Shown piece by piece: positions 38,039 to 43,725 of a DNA stretch of 64,000 nt. A model generated the notes under the pieces. The model was not told the origin of the DNA. It saw nothing but the letters and a program-made list of their open reading frames with translations, and searched no databases. The position numbers and the translations under genes were made by a program. The stretch comes from Acanthosepion esculentum (taxonomy: Eukaryota; Mollusca; Cephalopoda; Sepiida; Sepiidae), in NCBI GenBank assembly GCA_964036315.1, contig OZ038500.1:61784102-61848101 (forward strand), read 5' to 3'. How positions within the stretch are numbered: position 1 is the stretch's first letter; the number at the start of each line of letters is the position of its first letter.

Positions 38039-38485
38039 CAAAAATAATTTCATTCTTTTGTGAGTAAGTCCTGAAAATCTCATTAAAATCTGACAATTAT
38101 TTGATTTTTTTCAACATACAATGCAGGTCATAATAAAGTATTATGGAGCCCCTTTGTGGAACCCAATATTCCTGTTTGTTAATTATACATTAGCTAATTA
38201 AACTTGATTCATCTATCTCAAGAACTAATTAAAATGGGTTCAACACTCCAAACAAGATCTTACCAAAAACAAGGTAAATCAAAATTATCAGGGTCAAGTG
38301 AAAATTAAATTCCCAACTTCGAGAAAAACAAAAAGATTTGTTACCTGAAGGTCTGCCAAGCCTGGCATAACTTGGTAATCGCTTGTTCCCATACGTTGAC
38401 GCCCAAATATTCTTGTCAGGAATGTGTCCACTTTCCATTCCCAGGGGTATTGGCTCCATGCAGTCATCATCCTTGAACACAGGTT
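3403..38485 (-). CDS. CNTNAP-like: Neurexin IV / contactin-associated protein-like gene, nine internal exons, 5' and 3' incomplete
   Basis: Nine minus-strand exons (listed separately) splice into one open frame of about 478 codons. All introns are GT-AG and every phase matches. Domains in order are discoidin/F5-8C (exons 1-3, opening Cys in DDDC and closing Cys in VEVYGC), laminin G 1 (exons 4-6, with LDDHQWHDVLI and the late Cys pair FYGC and YQC), and laminin G 2 (exons 7-9, with DGLWHSLFL). In known families the order F5/8C-LamG-LamG is that of neurexin IV/Caspr, single-pass adhesion receptors of septate and paranodal junctions and synapses. The product is therefore probably an extracellular adhesion ectodomain. 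Introns run from 421 bp to 12.8 kb and are full of transposons. The signal peptide exon and everything after mid-LamG2 are not visible. The family call is strong; the exact orthologue is not settled. Confidence 0.9.
3735..4250 (+). repeat. Interspersed repeat R1, copy 1
   Basis: Shares blocks with 46090-46500 and with the split copy 16100-16160 plus 18933-19245. The blocks are (1) a ggttatttaatgc.aaat start, (2) an A/T-rich core with gtcattttactataaaa, and (3) a GC-richer end with gctgggaccttaaaaggtgc and taccacccca. No coding potential. The class is unknown and is probably a non-autonomous element. Confidence 0.65.
3837..3945. repeat. 29-bp tandem repeat, about four copies
   Basis: The unit ttggtcattttactataaaa plus aaatgttta is repeated four times with near identity inside repeat R1 copy 1. 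Other R1 copies have one unit, so the expansion is local. Confidence 0.9.
4523..4604 (-). CDS. CNTNAP-like: CNTNAP-like exon 8: short LamG 2 exon
   Basis: 82 bp, entering in phase 0 after acceptor gttttgtag and leaving in phase 1 at donor AACA|gttagt. It encodes VELNSEGYVLYHVE followed by SQTGQIVEDIIRN. Exon 7 ends in phase 0 and exon 9 needs phase 1, so an exon of length 3n+1 is required between them. This is the only segment seen that has the right length, splice sites and a LamG-like strand (v.L...Gyvlyhv). The donor gttagt is non-consensus at +3, so transcript support would be welcome. Confidence 0.8.
6095..6275 (+). repeat. LINE 3' tail with poly(A)
   Basis: The plus-strand tail agcctcttgtgtcttagtgg followed by cattatcgccttgataaagtg ends in about 27 A residues. 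The same tail, with the central motif tgtcttagtggc, recurs at 20740-20895 and 25855-25965, and in reverse at 23306, 48130, 51045 and 62060. Confidence 0.7.
6475..6730 (-). mobile_element. SINE family A, minus strand
   Basis: Reverse complement of the 2069 copy. It contains gcacgtaagtgaatataaca and the box B region ggaattggaactcagctctc, and ends at the tRNA-like head near catccaag. It serves as an unoccupied reference for the Helitron insertion in the SINE at 8095-8985. Confidence 0.75.
7132..7302 (-). CDS. CNTNAP-like: CNTNAP-like exon 7: start of laminin G domain 2
   Basis: 171 bp, phase 0 at both ends. Acceptor is tatttacag, donor is GTCAGG|gtgag. It encodes IVPITFPTITASMDV, then VRASLDFRTHNTDGLIFYH and EKGFVR. 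The pattern s.dFRT.n.dGLifyh opens a second LamG domain. Confidence 0.9.
7490..7560. repeat. Pogo/Tigger-like MITE fragment
   Basis: The stretch tactggtgtataagctgact, then ctgacctctgaattttgggg, resembles the ends of small pogo/Tigger-derived elements of the gtataagt.gacccc type. A similar piece lies at 24738-24815 (cgtataagttgacccccaat). No full element boundaries were found. Confidence 0.4.
7600..7790. repeat. Imperfect A-rich / ATTTAAA tandem tract
   Basis: About 190 bp of alternating poly(A) runs and tttatattta or ttaaattaa blocks. Low-complexity sequence with no reading frame. Confidence 0.9.
8254..8888 (+). mobile_element. Non-autonomous Helitron (635 bp) inside a SINE
   Basis: It starts 5'-TCTATATAATAAATGC directly after host A and ends with a hairpin (GCTGCC-ctatca-GGCAGC) followed by TTTTAAGCTAG directly before host T. 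A|TC...CTRR|T ends with a 3' hairpin and no target duplication are the defining features of Helitrons. The target SINE is exactly reconstituted on removal. The interior (8637-8858) encodes a fragment related to the N-terminal region of the large Helitron at 26228, so it is probably a deletion derivative of the same group. Confidence 0.85.
8637..8858 (+). pseudogene. Helitron N-terminal repeat-region fragment
   Basis: Open from about 8597 to 8857. Residues include HMAAVCLAKQTTRLQS, then NENPDQMTTRRASIAENMQR and LRASRTSEQAK. These resemble HMAATSAARAARAS, ENPGQTTSRHLRN and SRASEQAQ of the 27290-27985 segment. It has no Rep or helicase domain and is carried by the 635-bp Helitron. Confidence 0.65.
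9079..9126. repeat. (AT)n microsatellite
   Basis: Perfect AT dinucleotide run next to the foldback element. Confidence 0.95.
9125..9406. mobile_element. Foldback element with about 70-bp inverted arms
   Basis: Left arm 9125-9195 (ataataaaaagacttaaaca ... ttccattggaatcgtaag) and right arm 9340-9406 are near-perfect reverse complements. The loop is about 145 bp and has no frame. A (TA)n tract of about 48 bp abuts the left arm. This is a MITE-like or foldback structure. No clear target duplication was resolved because the flank is AT repeat. Confidence 0.8.
9535..9607. repeat. (GATA/TATAGA)n microsatellite
   Basis: Alternating tatagatagata and tatagata units over about 70 bp. Confidence 0.95.
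10195..10500 (+). pseudogene. LINE ORF2 C-terminal fragment
   Basis: In shifting plus-strand frames: SLLYGKYSDESHFF, then TSTESHHPHFFCIPNVRRKF and FVEQASAWMLL. These match the conserved C-terminus of a Jockey/CR1-type LINE (yfHG.cSdel......n..sl..P..rrkfhs.sFfp.ta.lWN.lp). Several frameshifts are present. A poly(A) run follows at 10461. Confidence 0.65.
10750..11227 (-). mobile_element. Mariner-like element, deletion derivative
   Basis: Both ends are present: left CAGAGTGCGATGGATAAATT and, at the right end, the reverse complement CAGGATGCGATGAGTAAATT with TA following. At 478 bp it keeps only the first and last parts of the transposase region (minus strand), including the counterpart of the N-terminal motif at 1346-1470. 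Non-autonomous. Confidence 0.8.
11374..13441. repeat. 48-bp minisatellite, about 43 copies
   Basis: The unit is 48 bp: tcccaagtgctttcagccac, ttctttagccattgtccata, gtgtgttg. Variable sites are tgc/tcc, ttctt/ttttt, gtcc/gctc/gttc/gccc and gtgtg/gtgta. Because 48 is divisible by 3, long open frames run through both strands (16-residue units such as SQVLSATSLAIVHSVL), but these are artefacts. One unit near 11989 has a 1-bp deletion. Blocks 11630-12080 and 12829-13279 match variant for variant, offset 1199 bp (25 units minus that base), showing a segmental duplication in the array. Confidence 0.97.
13612..13868 (-). mobile_element. Mariner-like element, 5' fragment
   Basis: Minus-strand 5' end. 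The terminal repeat reads CAGGATGCGATGGGTAAATT (reverse complement of the right edge) with TA outside. It extends into the N-terminal transposase region and then stops. Together with the 10750-11227 copy it brackets the minisatellite. Confidence 0.75.
14564..14822. repeat. Hairpin between two (AT)n tracts
   Basis: Arms 14649-14700 and 14724-14774 (shared core tattaaaaagaaga and ttgggttgtaatgtg) are inverted with a loop of about 24 bp. (AT)n runs flank them at 14564-14605 and 14769-14822. The 109-residue minus frame here is low complexity and not a gene. Confidence 0.8.
15410..15690 (-). mobile_element. SINE family A, minus strand
   Basis: Carries gatacaagtcctactactta, then tcttccaaggatatttgcac with ataagtgaat, and the head near gccactatacattacaccac. 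A solitary mariner-like end (tgtgatgggtaaattgtcac) lies just upstream at about 15385. Confidence 0.65.
16729..18766 (+). pseudogene. Tigger transposase, broken
   Basis: It starts at ATG with MAPKCAASSKAGTEPKRKRR, followed by a CENP-B-like N-terminal helix-turn-helix region (MMTIAEKVKEE). Stops and frameshifts follow. The DDE core is recognisable: first Asp region RVTLMTCDNAAG, then LLMDNAGGHATD and FLPPNSTLLIQPMDQGVIRA, then a C-terminal tail to 18766. The D / DNAGGH / PMDQG order is typical of Tigger/jerky. An LTR sits between GFK and RVTLM. It is dead, and nothing suggests domestication. Confidence 0.88.
17438..17927. mobile_element. Solo LTR of a retrotransposon (490 bp)
   Basis: Starts TGTAGCGG and ends CTGCGACA. 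Both sides carry the 4-bp duplication AAAG (17434-17437 and 17928-17931). Removing it and one duplicate rejoins the Tigger coding sequence at GGATTTAAAG|CATAC, as expected for the GFKA region. A tatttatagcc box (about 17854), a (GA)n run (about 17826-17844) and the palindrome gttcccagaatttgggaac (about 17704) lie inside. No internal retrotransposon coding region remains. Confidence 0.8.
19330..19620. other. GC-richer unclassified sequence
   Basis: About 290 bp clearly more GC-rich than its surroundings (for example gatttgtctccagctgtgct, gactcgtctcggggaaacag). It is probably a repeat. Short frames occur on both strands but have no recognisable domain. Confidence 0.4.
20094..20261 (-). CDS. CNTNAP-like: CNTNAP-like exon 6: end of laminin G domain 1
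   Basis: 168 bp, phase 0 at both ends. Acceptor is atcttttag, donor is TGTCAG|gtaag. It encodes LFVGGIPTFTKPGV, then NFYGCIENAQFNGV and FGLVPYQCQ. The l.vGG.p......f.GC....qfNg...........C pattern is the disulfide-bonded end of a LamG domain. The next intron is 12.8 kb, the largest in the window. Confidence 0.93.
20740..20895 (+). repeat. LINE 3' tail
   Basis: Contains caaaaatttaaatgcaatgt and tttgtgtcttagtggctttc, as in the 6095-6275 tail. It is followed by (AT)n rather than poly(A). Confidence 0.65.
20933..21772. mobile_element. Long inverted-repeat element, 840 bp, no coding capacity
   Basis: Left arm 20933-21095 (aaatttactaatttaaaaat, then atggttccattgctacacag) and right arm 21610-21772 are inverted copies, about 85-90 percent identical by eye. 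The loop of about 515 bp is AT-rich with a C8 run at 21163. (AT)n runs abut the outside. Non-autonomous foldback type; transposase class unknown. Confidence 0.75.
22304..22490 (+). mobile_element. Tigger/MER2-like element fragment
   Basis: Reads gttgagaatcctttatccaa, then gaagtgcttcggtttgcaga and ttttttcagattttggaata, with cctggaggtaattttatatt further in. This strongly resembles the 5' end of mammalian MER2/Tigger-type pogo elements as I remember them (gttgagtatcccttatcc...). No 3' end was found. Confidence 0.6.
23306..23640 (-). mobile_element. LINE 3' end, minus strand
   Basis: Contains the reversed tail aatcatttcatcccaaacaa plus ggtgataaagccactaagg. It is followed by gacgttgcatttaaattttt and residues of the LINE C-terminus (tccacaatcaagaagtgcaag). 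Related copies lie at 48130, 51045 and 62060. Confidence 0.65.
23829..24007 (-). CDS. CNTNAP-like: CNTNAP-like exon 5: middle of laminin G domain 1
   Basis: 179 bp. Acceptor is ttattacag, donor is AGCAAG|gtattt. It completes a split Gly codon from exon 4 and leaves in phase 0. It encodes MLDDHQWHDVLIRRKGKNI followed by LTVDRLETVGD and FFRLDLDSK. The signature l.D..WH.v.i.R.g....l.vD is the LamG core. Confidence 0.93.
24315..24450 (+). pseudogene. Helitron 23-residue repeat fragment
   Basis: Within the plus frame 24143-24493: RFRNALSTASARALESPAQ followed by TTVRRVRNASSTASARAL. This is two units of the 23-residue repeat found at 27640-27985 of the large Helitron, about 85 percent identical. 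It sits alone in intron 4, with no Helitron ends recognised around it. Confidence 0.75.
24961..25170 (-). CDS. CNTNAP-like: CNTNAP-like exon 4: start of laminin G domain 1
   Basis: 210 bp. Acceptor is cattttag, donor is CTGG|gtaag; it enters and leaves in phase 1. The first two bases complete an Asn codon with exon 3. It encodes SDIAYFDGNAHISYD, then LRIHFKTNKPNGILFYTDG and GDYLALELKRGYLYLHIDLG. The pattern i.f.fkT..pnGiLfy....gdyl.leL..G.l...idlG is the first half of a LamG sandwich. It follows directly on the discoidin domain, as in Caspr/neurexin IV. Confidence 0.93.
25448..25545 (+). mobile_element. tRNA-derived SINE head (family C)
   Basis: The stretch acgtggtcagcagttaggca (box A-like) and gcaggtttgaatcctgccag (box B-like) are spaced as in a tRNA. 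It has no clean acceptor stem, so it is a SINE or tRNA relic. Confidence 0.6.
25855..25965 (+). repeat. LINE 3' tail
   Basis: Contains ccccttgtgttttagtggca followed by ttatcaccttgtttggagtg, as in 6095-6275. An (AT)n run follows at 25971. Confidence 0.65.
27202..28308 (+). pseudogene. Helitron protein N-terminal region with 23-residue tandem repeats
   Basis: One frame, broken by a single TGA at 27778. The likely original start is ATA at 27292 (IPPKRRK); the Helitron remnant at 53060 has ATG at the same spot (53485, MPPKKR). A basic, Ser/Ala/Arg-rich segment follows. Then about five units of 23 residues (69 bp) of the type ESPAQTTVRHVRNARSTAS-ARAL run over 27640-27985. From 28021 the frame enters the Helitron-like N region (CTFCNAKKW, a possible zinc-binding pair, and CFQMTSFGAK). 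A frameshift near 28300 leads into the next segment. Confidence 0.8.
28295..29935 (+). pseudogene. Helitron Rep (HUH endonuclease) region, frameshifted
   Basis: 28295-29173 gives FKVQGQVYHLMGSLL, then FLQIYFLTD and YPLLFPYGSDGY, ending LPSSYTGGPRYMHERTQD. The next conserved block (of the type vr.fg.PDlF.TfTcNP) is missing: the reading passes with a frameshift at about 29165 into WVEITCKLFPGQ. The HUH motif is intact as GLPHAHILLW (about 29338), and the two-tyrosine motif is present as IKYICKYVNK (about 29740-29770). Frame changes near 29560 and 29880 finish it. The deletion plus frameshifts mean no active rolling-circle enzyme. Confidence 0.88.
30153..32042 (+). pseudogene. Helitron Pif1-type helicase region, frameshifted
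   Basis: SFTDIRTVNG and AYREACFHLGLLEDD-like text (30210-30300) lead to a long frame 30292-30972 with a Walker A-like DVPRGTGKNFI (the usual T after GK is N here) and IAVASSGIAATLLPGGRTTH. A frame change follows, then KLIVWDECTMAHK (Walker B, DE), then LLLTGDFR with a TAG where Q is usual (31124). The last frame, 31248-32042, ends in FAMSINKSQGQTLSIAGL and LYVGCSRVGS, the C-terminal Pif1/Helitron motifs. The order is complete but the gene is dead. Confidence 0.9.
32470..32690. repeat. About 104-bp tandem duplication in the Helitron tail
   Basis: ggcgaccctggtcggttttc ... cttctccattgcaattgagg is repeated as ggcgaccctggtctagtttc ... cttctccattgcaattacaa, followed by a partial third. It lies between the helicase stop and the 3' hairpin. 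Confidence 0.85.
33596..33682. repeat. (AT)n(GT)n microsatellite
   Basis: About 50 bp of AT followed by about 35 bp of GT. The plus frame through it is not coding. Confidence 0.95.
33895..34036 (-). CDS. CNTNAP-like: CNTNAP-like exon 3: end of discoidin domain
   Basis: 142 bp. Acceptor is tctcttgcag, donor is TTTTA|gtaagc. It enters in phase 0 and leaves in phase 1. It encodes IFIANRNGQDVKRN, then FPIRARYIRFRPWRW and MRVEVYGCPF. The pattern ARYIR..P..W......R.EVYGC closes a discoidin domain. The 31-bp minisatellite starts about 409 bp upstream of this acceptor inside the preceding intron. Confidence 0.93.
34445..35210. repeat. 31-bp GC-rich minisatellite, 25 copies
   Basis: The unit is 31 bp: gagtggagtcgagccaagag plus ggggaccactc. 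Adjacent units create the perfect 12-bp palindrome CCACTCGAGTGG. The first six units alternate gagcc/gtgcc (a 62-bp dimer), and the rest are nearly identical gagcc units. One unit has gacgggg, and one near 34895 is 1 bp longer. Since 31 is not divisible by 3, a three-unit (93 bp) cycle reads through all three frames on both strands without a stop. That explains five overlapping frames of 240-280 residues, none of them a gene. It lies about 409 bp upstream of the exon 3 acceptor. Confidence 0.97.
35325..37272. mobile_element. Orphan 1.95-kb element with about 150-bp terminal inverted repeats
   Basis: Left arm 35325-35465 (ataggtaagtacctccatga, then agcatagcatgatgaaaaag and aagaggaaagatcaaag) is inverted at 37130-37272 with some 85 percent identity. 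The middle is very AT-rich, with only a 73-residue frame. It holds a second hairpin at 36556-36626 (gataaaatttcat ... atgaaattttatc). No transposase is present. The terminal sequence is not one I can assign to a superfamily. Confidence 0.8.
37486..37648. mobile_element. Small mariner-type MITE
   Basis: Left AAAGGGTGTTCCAATAACTT and right (reverse complement) AAAGGGTGTTTCATTAAGAT are inverted ends of a 160-bp AT-rich unit with TA outside. Non-autonomous. It sits about 85 bp from exon 2. Confidence 0.7.
37733..37923 (-). CDS. CNTNAP-like: CNTNAP-like exon 2: discoidin domain core
   Basis: 191 bp. Acceptor is ttggaag and donor is GATGAG|gtaag. It completes the split Gly codon of exon 1 to give RPSG-AWSAS, and leaves in phase 0. 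It encodes FLAIDLGRRYIITAVATQGRQG, here read as FLAIDLGRR followed by ITAVATQGRQG, which is the most conserved stretch of discoidin domains (W..vDLg....It.vatQG). It ends with a strand carrying a potential N-glycosylation site (DDNSTW). The weak acceptor polypyrimidine tract is acceptable because phase and homology agree. Confidence 0.92.
38345..38485 (-). CDS. CNTNAP-like: CNTNAP-like exon 1 (first visible): discoidin domain N-terminal part
   Basis: 141 bp, entering in phase 1 after acceptor ttgcag and leaving in phase 1 at donor CAG|gtaac. It encodes PVFKDDDCMEPIPLGMESG and then HIPDKNIWAS, ending in ARLGRPSG. The motif C..P.PLGMESG..PD..I.AS is the classic start of an F5/8 type C (discoidin) domain. 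The Cys in DDDC should pair with the Cys in YGC of exon 3. Because it enters in phase 1 without a Met or signal peptide, at least one upstream exon exists. None was found between 38486 and 64000. Confidence 0.9.
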
Positions 38486-38809
38486 CTGCAAGTCAGAGAA
38501 ATATTAATGAAATAGAATTAAGAGAACACAACAGAAAAGGATAAAAGGCAGGAATAGCTCAATGGGGTAAGGTGTGTGTGGGGGGGGGTAAAACAGGCTT
38601 GTAGACATTCAATAACTCAAAAAAATAAACTACTAATATTTCATCATCACAGAGAAGATTCTGAGTTTTTGCCTAGCATGATGAACAGTAGTTCTCCCGA
38701 GAGGGCTCCTGACGTTTAACAAGAATTGGTACTCAAGTTCACCACAGACCTCAAGTGAAATTTATATCTATGATCAATCAGAAACGATGTTGGAAAAATG
38801 GTTAGTTCC

Positions 38810-39295
38810 TTGTACTGTTCCAGAAAATACCGGACTTCACTTGCTCTGCTCTACATTTACGAGAGACAGATTAGACCAAAAATAGAGTACGGATACCATT
38901 TCTAGACTGGGGCTGCCCACTACTCCCTTTCCAATGTCGACCGAGTTCAAATGCACTTACGTAGCCTTGTGGGTGATTAATTATTTTCCACTCTCAAACC
39001 CCTTTCTCACAGATGAGACATTGCAAGCCTCTTGCTATTTTATTGCTATTTCCATGGCAAATGTTCTGGCAAACTACATTCCTTAGTTCTGCAAGTTCAG
39101 ACTTTCACAGCTAAGATCCACCATGTCACATGCACCGAGATGAAGCATCTCCATTCATTTTGCATTCCATTAATAAGAAGGAAATTCCATATAGACAGCC
39201 TCTTCCACAGCAGCTACTGCTACTTTGTGGAACAGACTCCTGAGAGGAGGCTTCCCTTGTCAGTACTTGAGTCTTGTATTGGGTGTTAAAGAAAG
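38810..39295 (+). pseudogene. LINE ORF2 C-terminal fragment
   Basis: Plus strand in several frames: LLCSTFTRDRLDQK (about 38835), then FPWQMFWQTTFLSS/FYCYFHGKCSGKLHSL and FCIPLIRRKFHIDSLF. It has the same C-terminal pattern (fHG.cS..l......P..rrkfh..sF) as the fragments at 10195 and 57500. Frameshifted. Confidence 0.7.
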
Positions 39296-40261
39296 CACAA
39301 AATGAAAATATCTACTTGAAAAGAAAAGTTTCCAGTTCAACAGTTTTACAAAATAAGCAAAAACAATAAAAATGTGTTGTTTTAAAAGCAATGATCATGT
39401 CCAAGCAAATAATGGCAAAAAAGTAAAATTTTTAAAAGAAAGAAAGAAAAAGAAAAGAATGGAAAAAAGAACTTGACCATTTTTCAAAATTAAGTGAATT
39501 ATGAAAAGGTAAATTATTGACTTTTCATAGGACAACACATAGCCAGGCCCAATTTTCCCAAGTGACAATACACACATGGGCTCAGTCTTCTTAGGCAACA
39601 ACACATGCACACTTGGGCCCAGTCTTCCCAGGTGACAACACACACACACGAGTTCCATTCCTACATCAGTACATCACCAAAAACGTAAGAATACTTTCCT
39701 AATTTGTATAATCTGATTTTCTCTTCTATTCCTATACAATGGTGTGGAACATGTGCTGTTTTTTTATCCCCTGGGATTCTAACTTTGACAGCACTTCCCC
39801 CCTTTGCAACAAAGGGAGTAAATCAGAGTATTCCATTATATCTTGTGTGATAGTAGTAACAAATCAATCTTGGTTAGGTCTCACCATTACTATTTTCTGA
39901 CTCTTTCTAGCAATAAAAATACAGGTATGTATAGATCATTATAGTCAGAACAGTTCCTGAAACTGCATAGAATATATGATTGTGCCTCTCACAGCATGGT
40001 ACCTGTTACAATGTCACATTTCCTTTCACAGTTTCAACAACACTCACCTACAAGCTTTTTCTTTTTTTTCATTTGACCATTTTATAATCATCAGCCCCAT
40101 GACTGGGTGTGGTCATAGGGTTGCTGAGCACCTGACCCCACCTCTTTGCACTTGTCTTGGTTACATGCCAGTGCATCTGTGAAAGATCTACCAGTTCACT
40201 CAGTGATATTGAAAGACCATCTGCTTCTTTCTACTCAATTATTCCCAGTATTTACCTTAGT

Positions 40262-40590
40262 CCTTGAGGACACATGGCACAGTGGATAAAGGCGTTAGTT
40301 AGATCCAGTGACAGACCCAAAAGAGTGTGAGTTCAATACCCAGTTAAGGCAGTGGAGAACTTTCAGAGGGAAAATTAGCAGGAGATAACTGATAACTGAC
40401 ATCCATCAAACATGGCACGTGGAACTAGAACAGTCTACCCCAGTGATCGAAATAAAGGGTTCAGTTCGAAATTCCAACCACCTGAAGAAGGCCGGAGCGT
40501 ACAACGGCCGAAACAAATATGGCAACAAAGATGAGGACAATAGTCTGACTAAGGTAAATACTGTACATAATACCTCATCTCAGAAATATA
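40262..40590 (+). mobile_element. tRNA-derived SINE (family D), plus strand
   Basis: Box A-like tggcacagtggataaaggcg and box B-like gtgagttcaatacccagtta are followed by the family body (cacgtggaactagaacagtc, tgaagaaggccggagcgtac) and the tail acctcatctcagaaatatag. A second plus copy is at 58625-58975. Rearranged copies are at 42540-42760 and 50398-51005. Confidence 0.8.
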
Positions 40591-40726
40591 GACAGTCAAT
40601 TATTCACATTGAATTTATTTTGATTGACAACCAACAAAAACTAAAAACATGGACAATTTTGGTATTTCTATAAACATATAGCAAAATACTTCAAAATTTC
40701 AAGAGATACTACTATAGTCTTCTATA

Positions 40727-41040
40727 CCAGGTGTGGCCAAATTTGCTTAATGTTAGAGCCACATACAATAAAGTTCAGATGTTTGGGAGCTGTAAGACAT
40801 GAACAAAATTTACACATACATTTTTCGTTACGTACACATTAACATTAAACTTGTGTTTTAATCCAGTGGGGTCTTAATTCAACACCCAGTAAATAATTAT
40901 AAAGCTCGAAATTGTTCTTATTTACATTTCATATTAACTGTGATGAAAAAAAGAGCGCAGCCAAAATATTTCCACAAGCTGCATTTTAAACATCAAAGAG
41001 CCACATGTTGCTTGCAAGTCAAGGATTGGTCACATGGCTC
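40727..41040. mobile_element. Possible hAT-type MITE
   Basis: Left caggtgtggccaaatttgct with ttagagccacatac, and right gagccacatgttgcttgcaa with gtcaaggattggtcacatgg, look like the inverted ends of hAT MITEs (CAGGgGTGGCCAA type, with GAGCCACAT subterminal repeats). No target duplication was resolved. Confidence 0.5.
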
Positions 41041-41059
41041 CACATCTTTTGAACCTCTC

Positions 41060-41320
41060 AGCTTTTTATCATTCCTCGCACTTCTTGATCAGCTATCCAT
41101 TCACACGAGCCTGTCAGGTAGGTGGCCTGCTGCCTCACTCTGTTCCTTTTATTTTTAATATGCCCTGTGAGTGTCAAATGTTCCAAGCCCTTCTTTCTCA
41201 TTATGTGTCCCAGAAGTTTCTACCGCTTGTTTCTGATTCTAAGTGTCCTTTTCATAACAACATAATGTCTTGGATTTTTGTACAGCTCCCCTATCCTGCT
41301 CAAAACTCTGGCTTTTGACT
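41060..41320 (-). pseudogene. LINE RT C-terminal fragment, minus strand
   Basis: The minus-strand translation contains LGHIMRKEGLEHLTLTGHI-like text (read across about 41160-41240, with a stop). This is the well-known end of an RTE/R-type LINE ORF. It is of the same broad family as 325-600. Confidence 0.6.
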
Positions 41321-42539
41321 AAACTAATGCCAACCACTAGCTCAAGTCGAAAATGCACAGATACTTCAATCATCAAGCAAGCATTTTTTTCTGACAGATT
41401 TGCAAATCAGCATCCAATATACTGTTTTTAGGGTTTTTCTTGTTATTTTTTTAACCTGGGCTCAGATACTGACCTCTCGCTCTTGTAAATACCTCAGCTA
41501 TAAAAATCACTATCAAACCATAATAATTACAAATGTGTATTTATTTATAGATTCCCCGTCCCATCTGTAGTTGGAAGGGTTGTAAATCAAGTTATAAATT
41601 TATGAATGATTACTTCCCTTTATCATTTTAATAATCTACACAAAAAATATTTACTCTCCTTTAGACAAAATTAGTTCCTGAGCAAAATGGATCATTAATT
41701 AATCAGTTTCTTTATTCCTATATTTCTTAGATTGCAGTCCTATTTGTTTAAGCCTTTAATGTGAGACATTCAGATACCTTTGCTTATTAAGTGATTGTCT
41801 CGCTTCAACTTAGGCTTTGTCTTTCTGTTGCTAATCTTTTTCTTCAAAGAGATATTTCCATTTCATGGTTATATTAAACACATAAAATGTTTGACATGAA
41901 AAGATATTGAGCAAAAAGTGATTTATATAATACCAAGAGTAATGAATGAATCCAATCTCCTTGAACATCTTAAAATATATATATATAAAAGGAACATGAT
42001 TTTATCAAATCACTGGTCAGTCAATTATGATGGGTTATCTTACATTTAGATTACAGGTTGAACTTTCATGATGCATGGGCAGGACCACATTAGAGATAGC
42101 CAATTGCAGGTTGTTACCGTAATTACTGTAATTCTGAAAACAGGACAGATGTCAATAAACACAACCTTTTTGCCCTTCAGGTGAAATAAAAACTAGCCTT
42201 CTCACCCAACCATTAACAGGAATAGAGAGGTCAACTTGTTTCTAGCTATTCACAAGCAATTTAACATGGTACAATAGTTGGTATTTTAAAATGCACACAT
42301 GCCTCCGTCCTATAATAATTGGTACATTTGGTATCTGAAATGTCTGTGTAAATGTAACTACTATTATGGACAGAAATAGTTATGTTTACTTTTTATTATT
42401 GTTATGAATTATTGAACCAACGTACCAGTGACTAAAATAAAAATAAAAAAATTATTCTGATGTTCAAGTTGGGTCAAATCTTAAGTGGGTTAAGCTAAAA
42501 AAATTTCAACAGCTCTAAAATAAATTATTTGGTGGTGGT

Positions 42540-42760
42540 AATTACGGTATTGATTACGCCTTTTACACTATTTACACTGTTCGGACTTTTGCCCTCAAAT
42601 AAATTGCTATATTCATAACATTTCAGCCATTGTACACTGACCTTCTTCAGATGATATACATTGGAATTTTAAACTGAACACTTTTAGTCCTGAAAAGGTT
42701 TCTAGCGTACAATAACTGAAACTTTGTGAATATGACCATAAAGATGAGGACAACAGTATA
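42540..42760. repeat. Head-to-head SINE family D tails
   Basis: A minus-strand tail (42540-42690: tttacactgttcggactttt ... cattgtacactgaccttctt) abuts a plus-strand tail (42695-42760: gcgtacaataactgaaactt ... aagatgaggacaacagta), giving an inverted repeat. A TA microsatellite follows at 42785-42812. Confidence 0.65.
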
Positions 42761-42775
42761 CACACACCCATATTC

Positions 42776-42814
<39 letters not shown>

Positions 42815-42815
<1 letters not shown>

Positions 42816-43725
42816 TGGGGAGAATATTTGTACACATACAAATTTTTAATTTATTATATTTACACTTAATGAATAAACATACTTTTCATATAATTAACCG
42901 TACACAGATGCATAATAACAAAATATGCATAGAAAATGGAAAAAAAATTTAACTTAATAGAAATAAATCCAATTTATCCATTTTAATGGGTGGAAAAATA
43001 TTTGTACAATGCAAATATCAGGTTTTAAAACTTTTAAATTGCTTTAATACTCTAGATTATTCAAGTAGAATATTCTAGAATGTTCTAATGATGTTAGTAG
43101 TTATTTTTAGCCTAAAAATACAAACAGTCAATTCTGTAATTCATGCAAGAAGGTTATCATCATGGCAAGAGGTAAAAAAATTGACAAATTTGCAAACAAA
43201 AAAAAAAAAAAAAAAAAAAAAAGATTGTCAAGCTCTAGAAAGAAAGTAAAAGGTACAGGAAAATCTCAGACAACCTGAATATTCCATTTACTACCATTAG
43301 TTCATTCATTGCAAGGTATAAAAACCTAAAAACTGTTGAAAACCAAAGAACAGGTGCTCCACGGAAGATTTCTAGGAAATTAATGCATCAAATTAAAAAA
43401 ATCCAATGGTTACTAGTTGAGTTGCAGGAGGATTTGTTTTCATCAGGAATTTGTGTCACTAAATGGACAATAAGCAAGGAAATTCATGGAAACAATCTAA
43501 AGTCACACTCCCCTTGGAAAATTCCACTGTTAATGAAAAGGCACACAGATGCCTGGTTGAAATTCATTCATGAACATAAGGAAAAATCATATTGGAAACA
43601 GTATTATAGACAGATGAAACCAAAATTGAGTTGTTCAGATGTAATTCTAGAAATCATGTATGGAGGAAAGATGGCAATGCCTTCAAACAAAAGAACACAG
43701 TTCGAACAGTGAACAAACAAATTAC
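42815..43725 (+). mobile_element. Tc1-like transposon relic
   Basis: The end-like motif gggagaatatttgtacacat (42820) recurs as gggtggaaaaatatttgtac near 42988. The transposase starts at ATG 43162 (MARGKKIDKF). A poly(A) run replaces part of the N-terminal domain. Later frames give RSTEDF/GAPRKISRK, then MHQIKKIQWLLVELQEDL and HTDAWLKFIHEHKEKSYWK, and TDETKIELF (DDE second block) out of frame. No 3' end of the gene remains. Confidence 0.75.
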
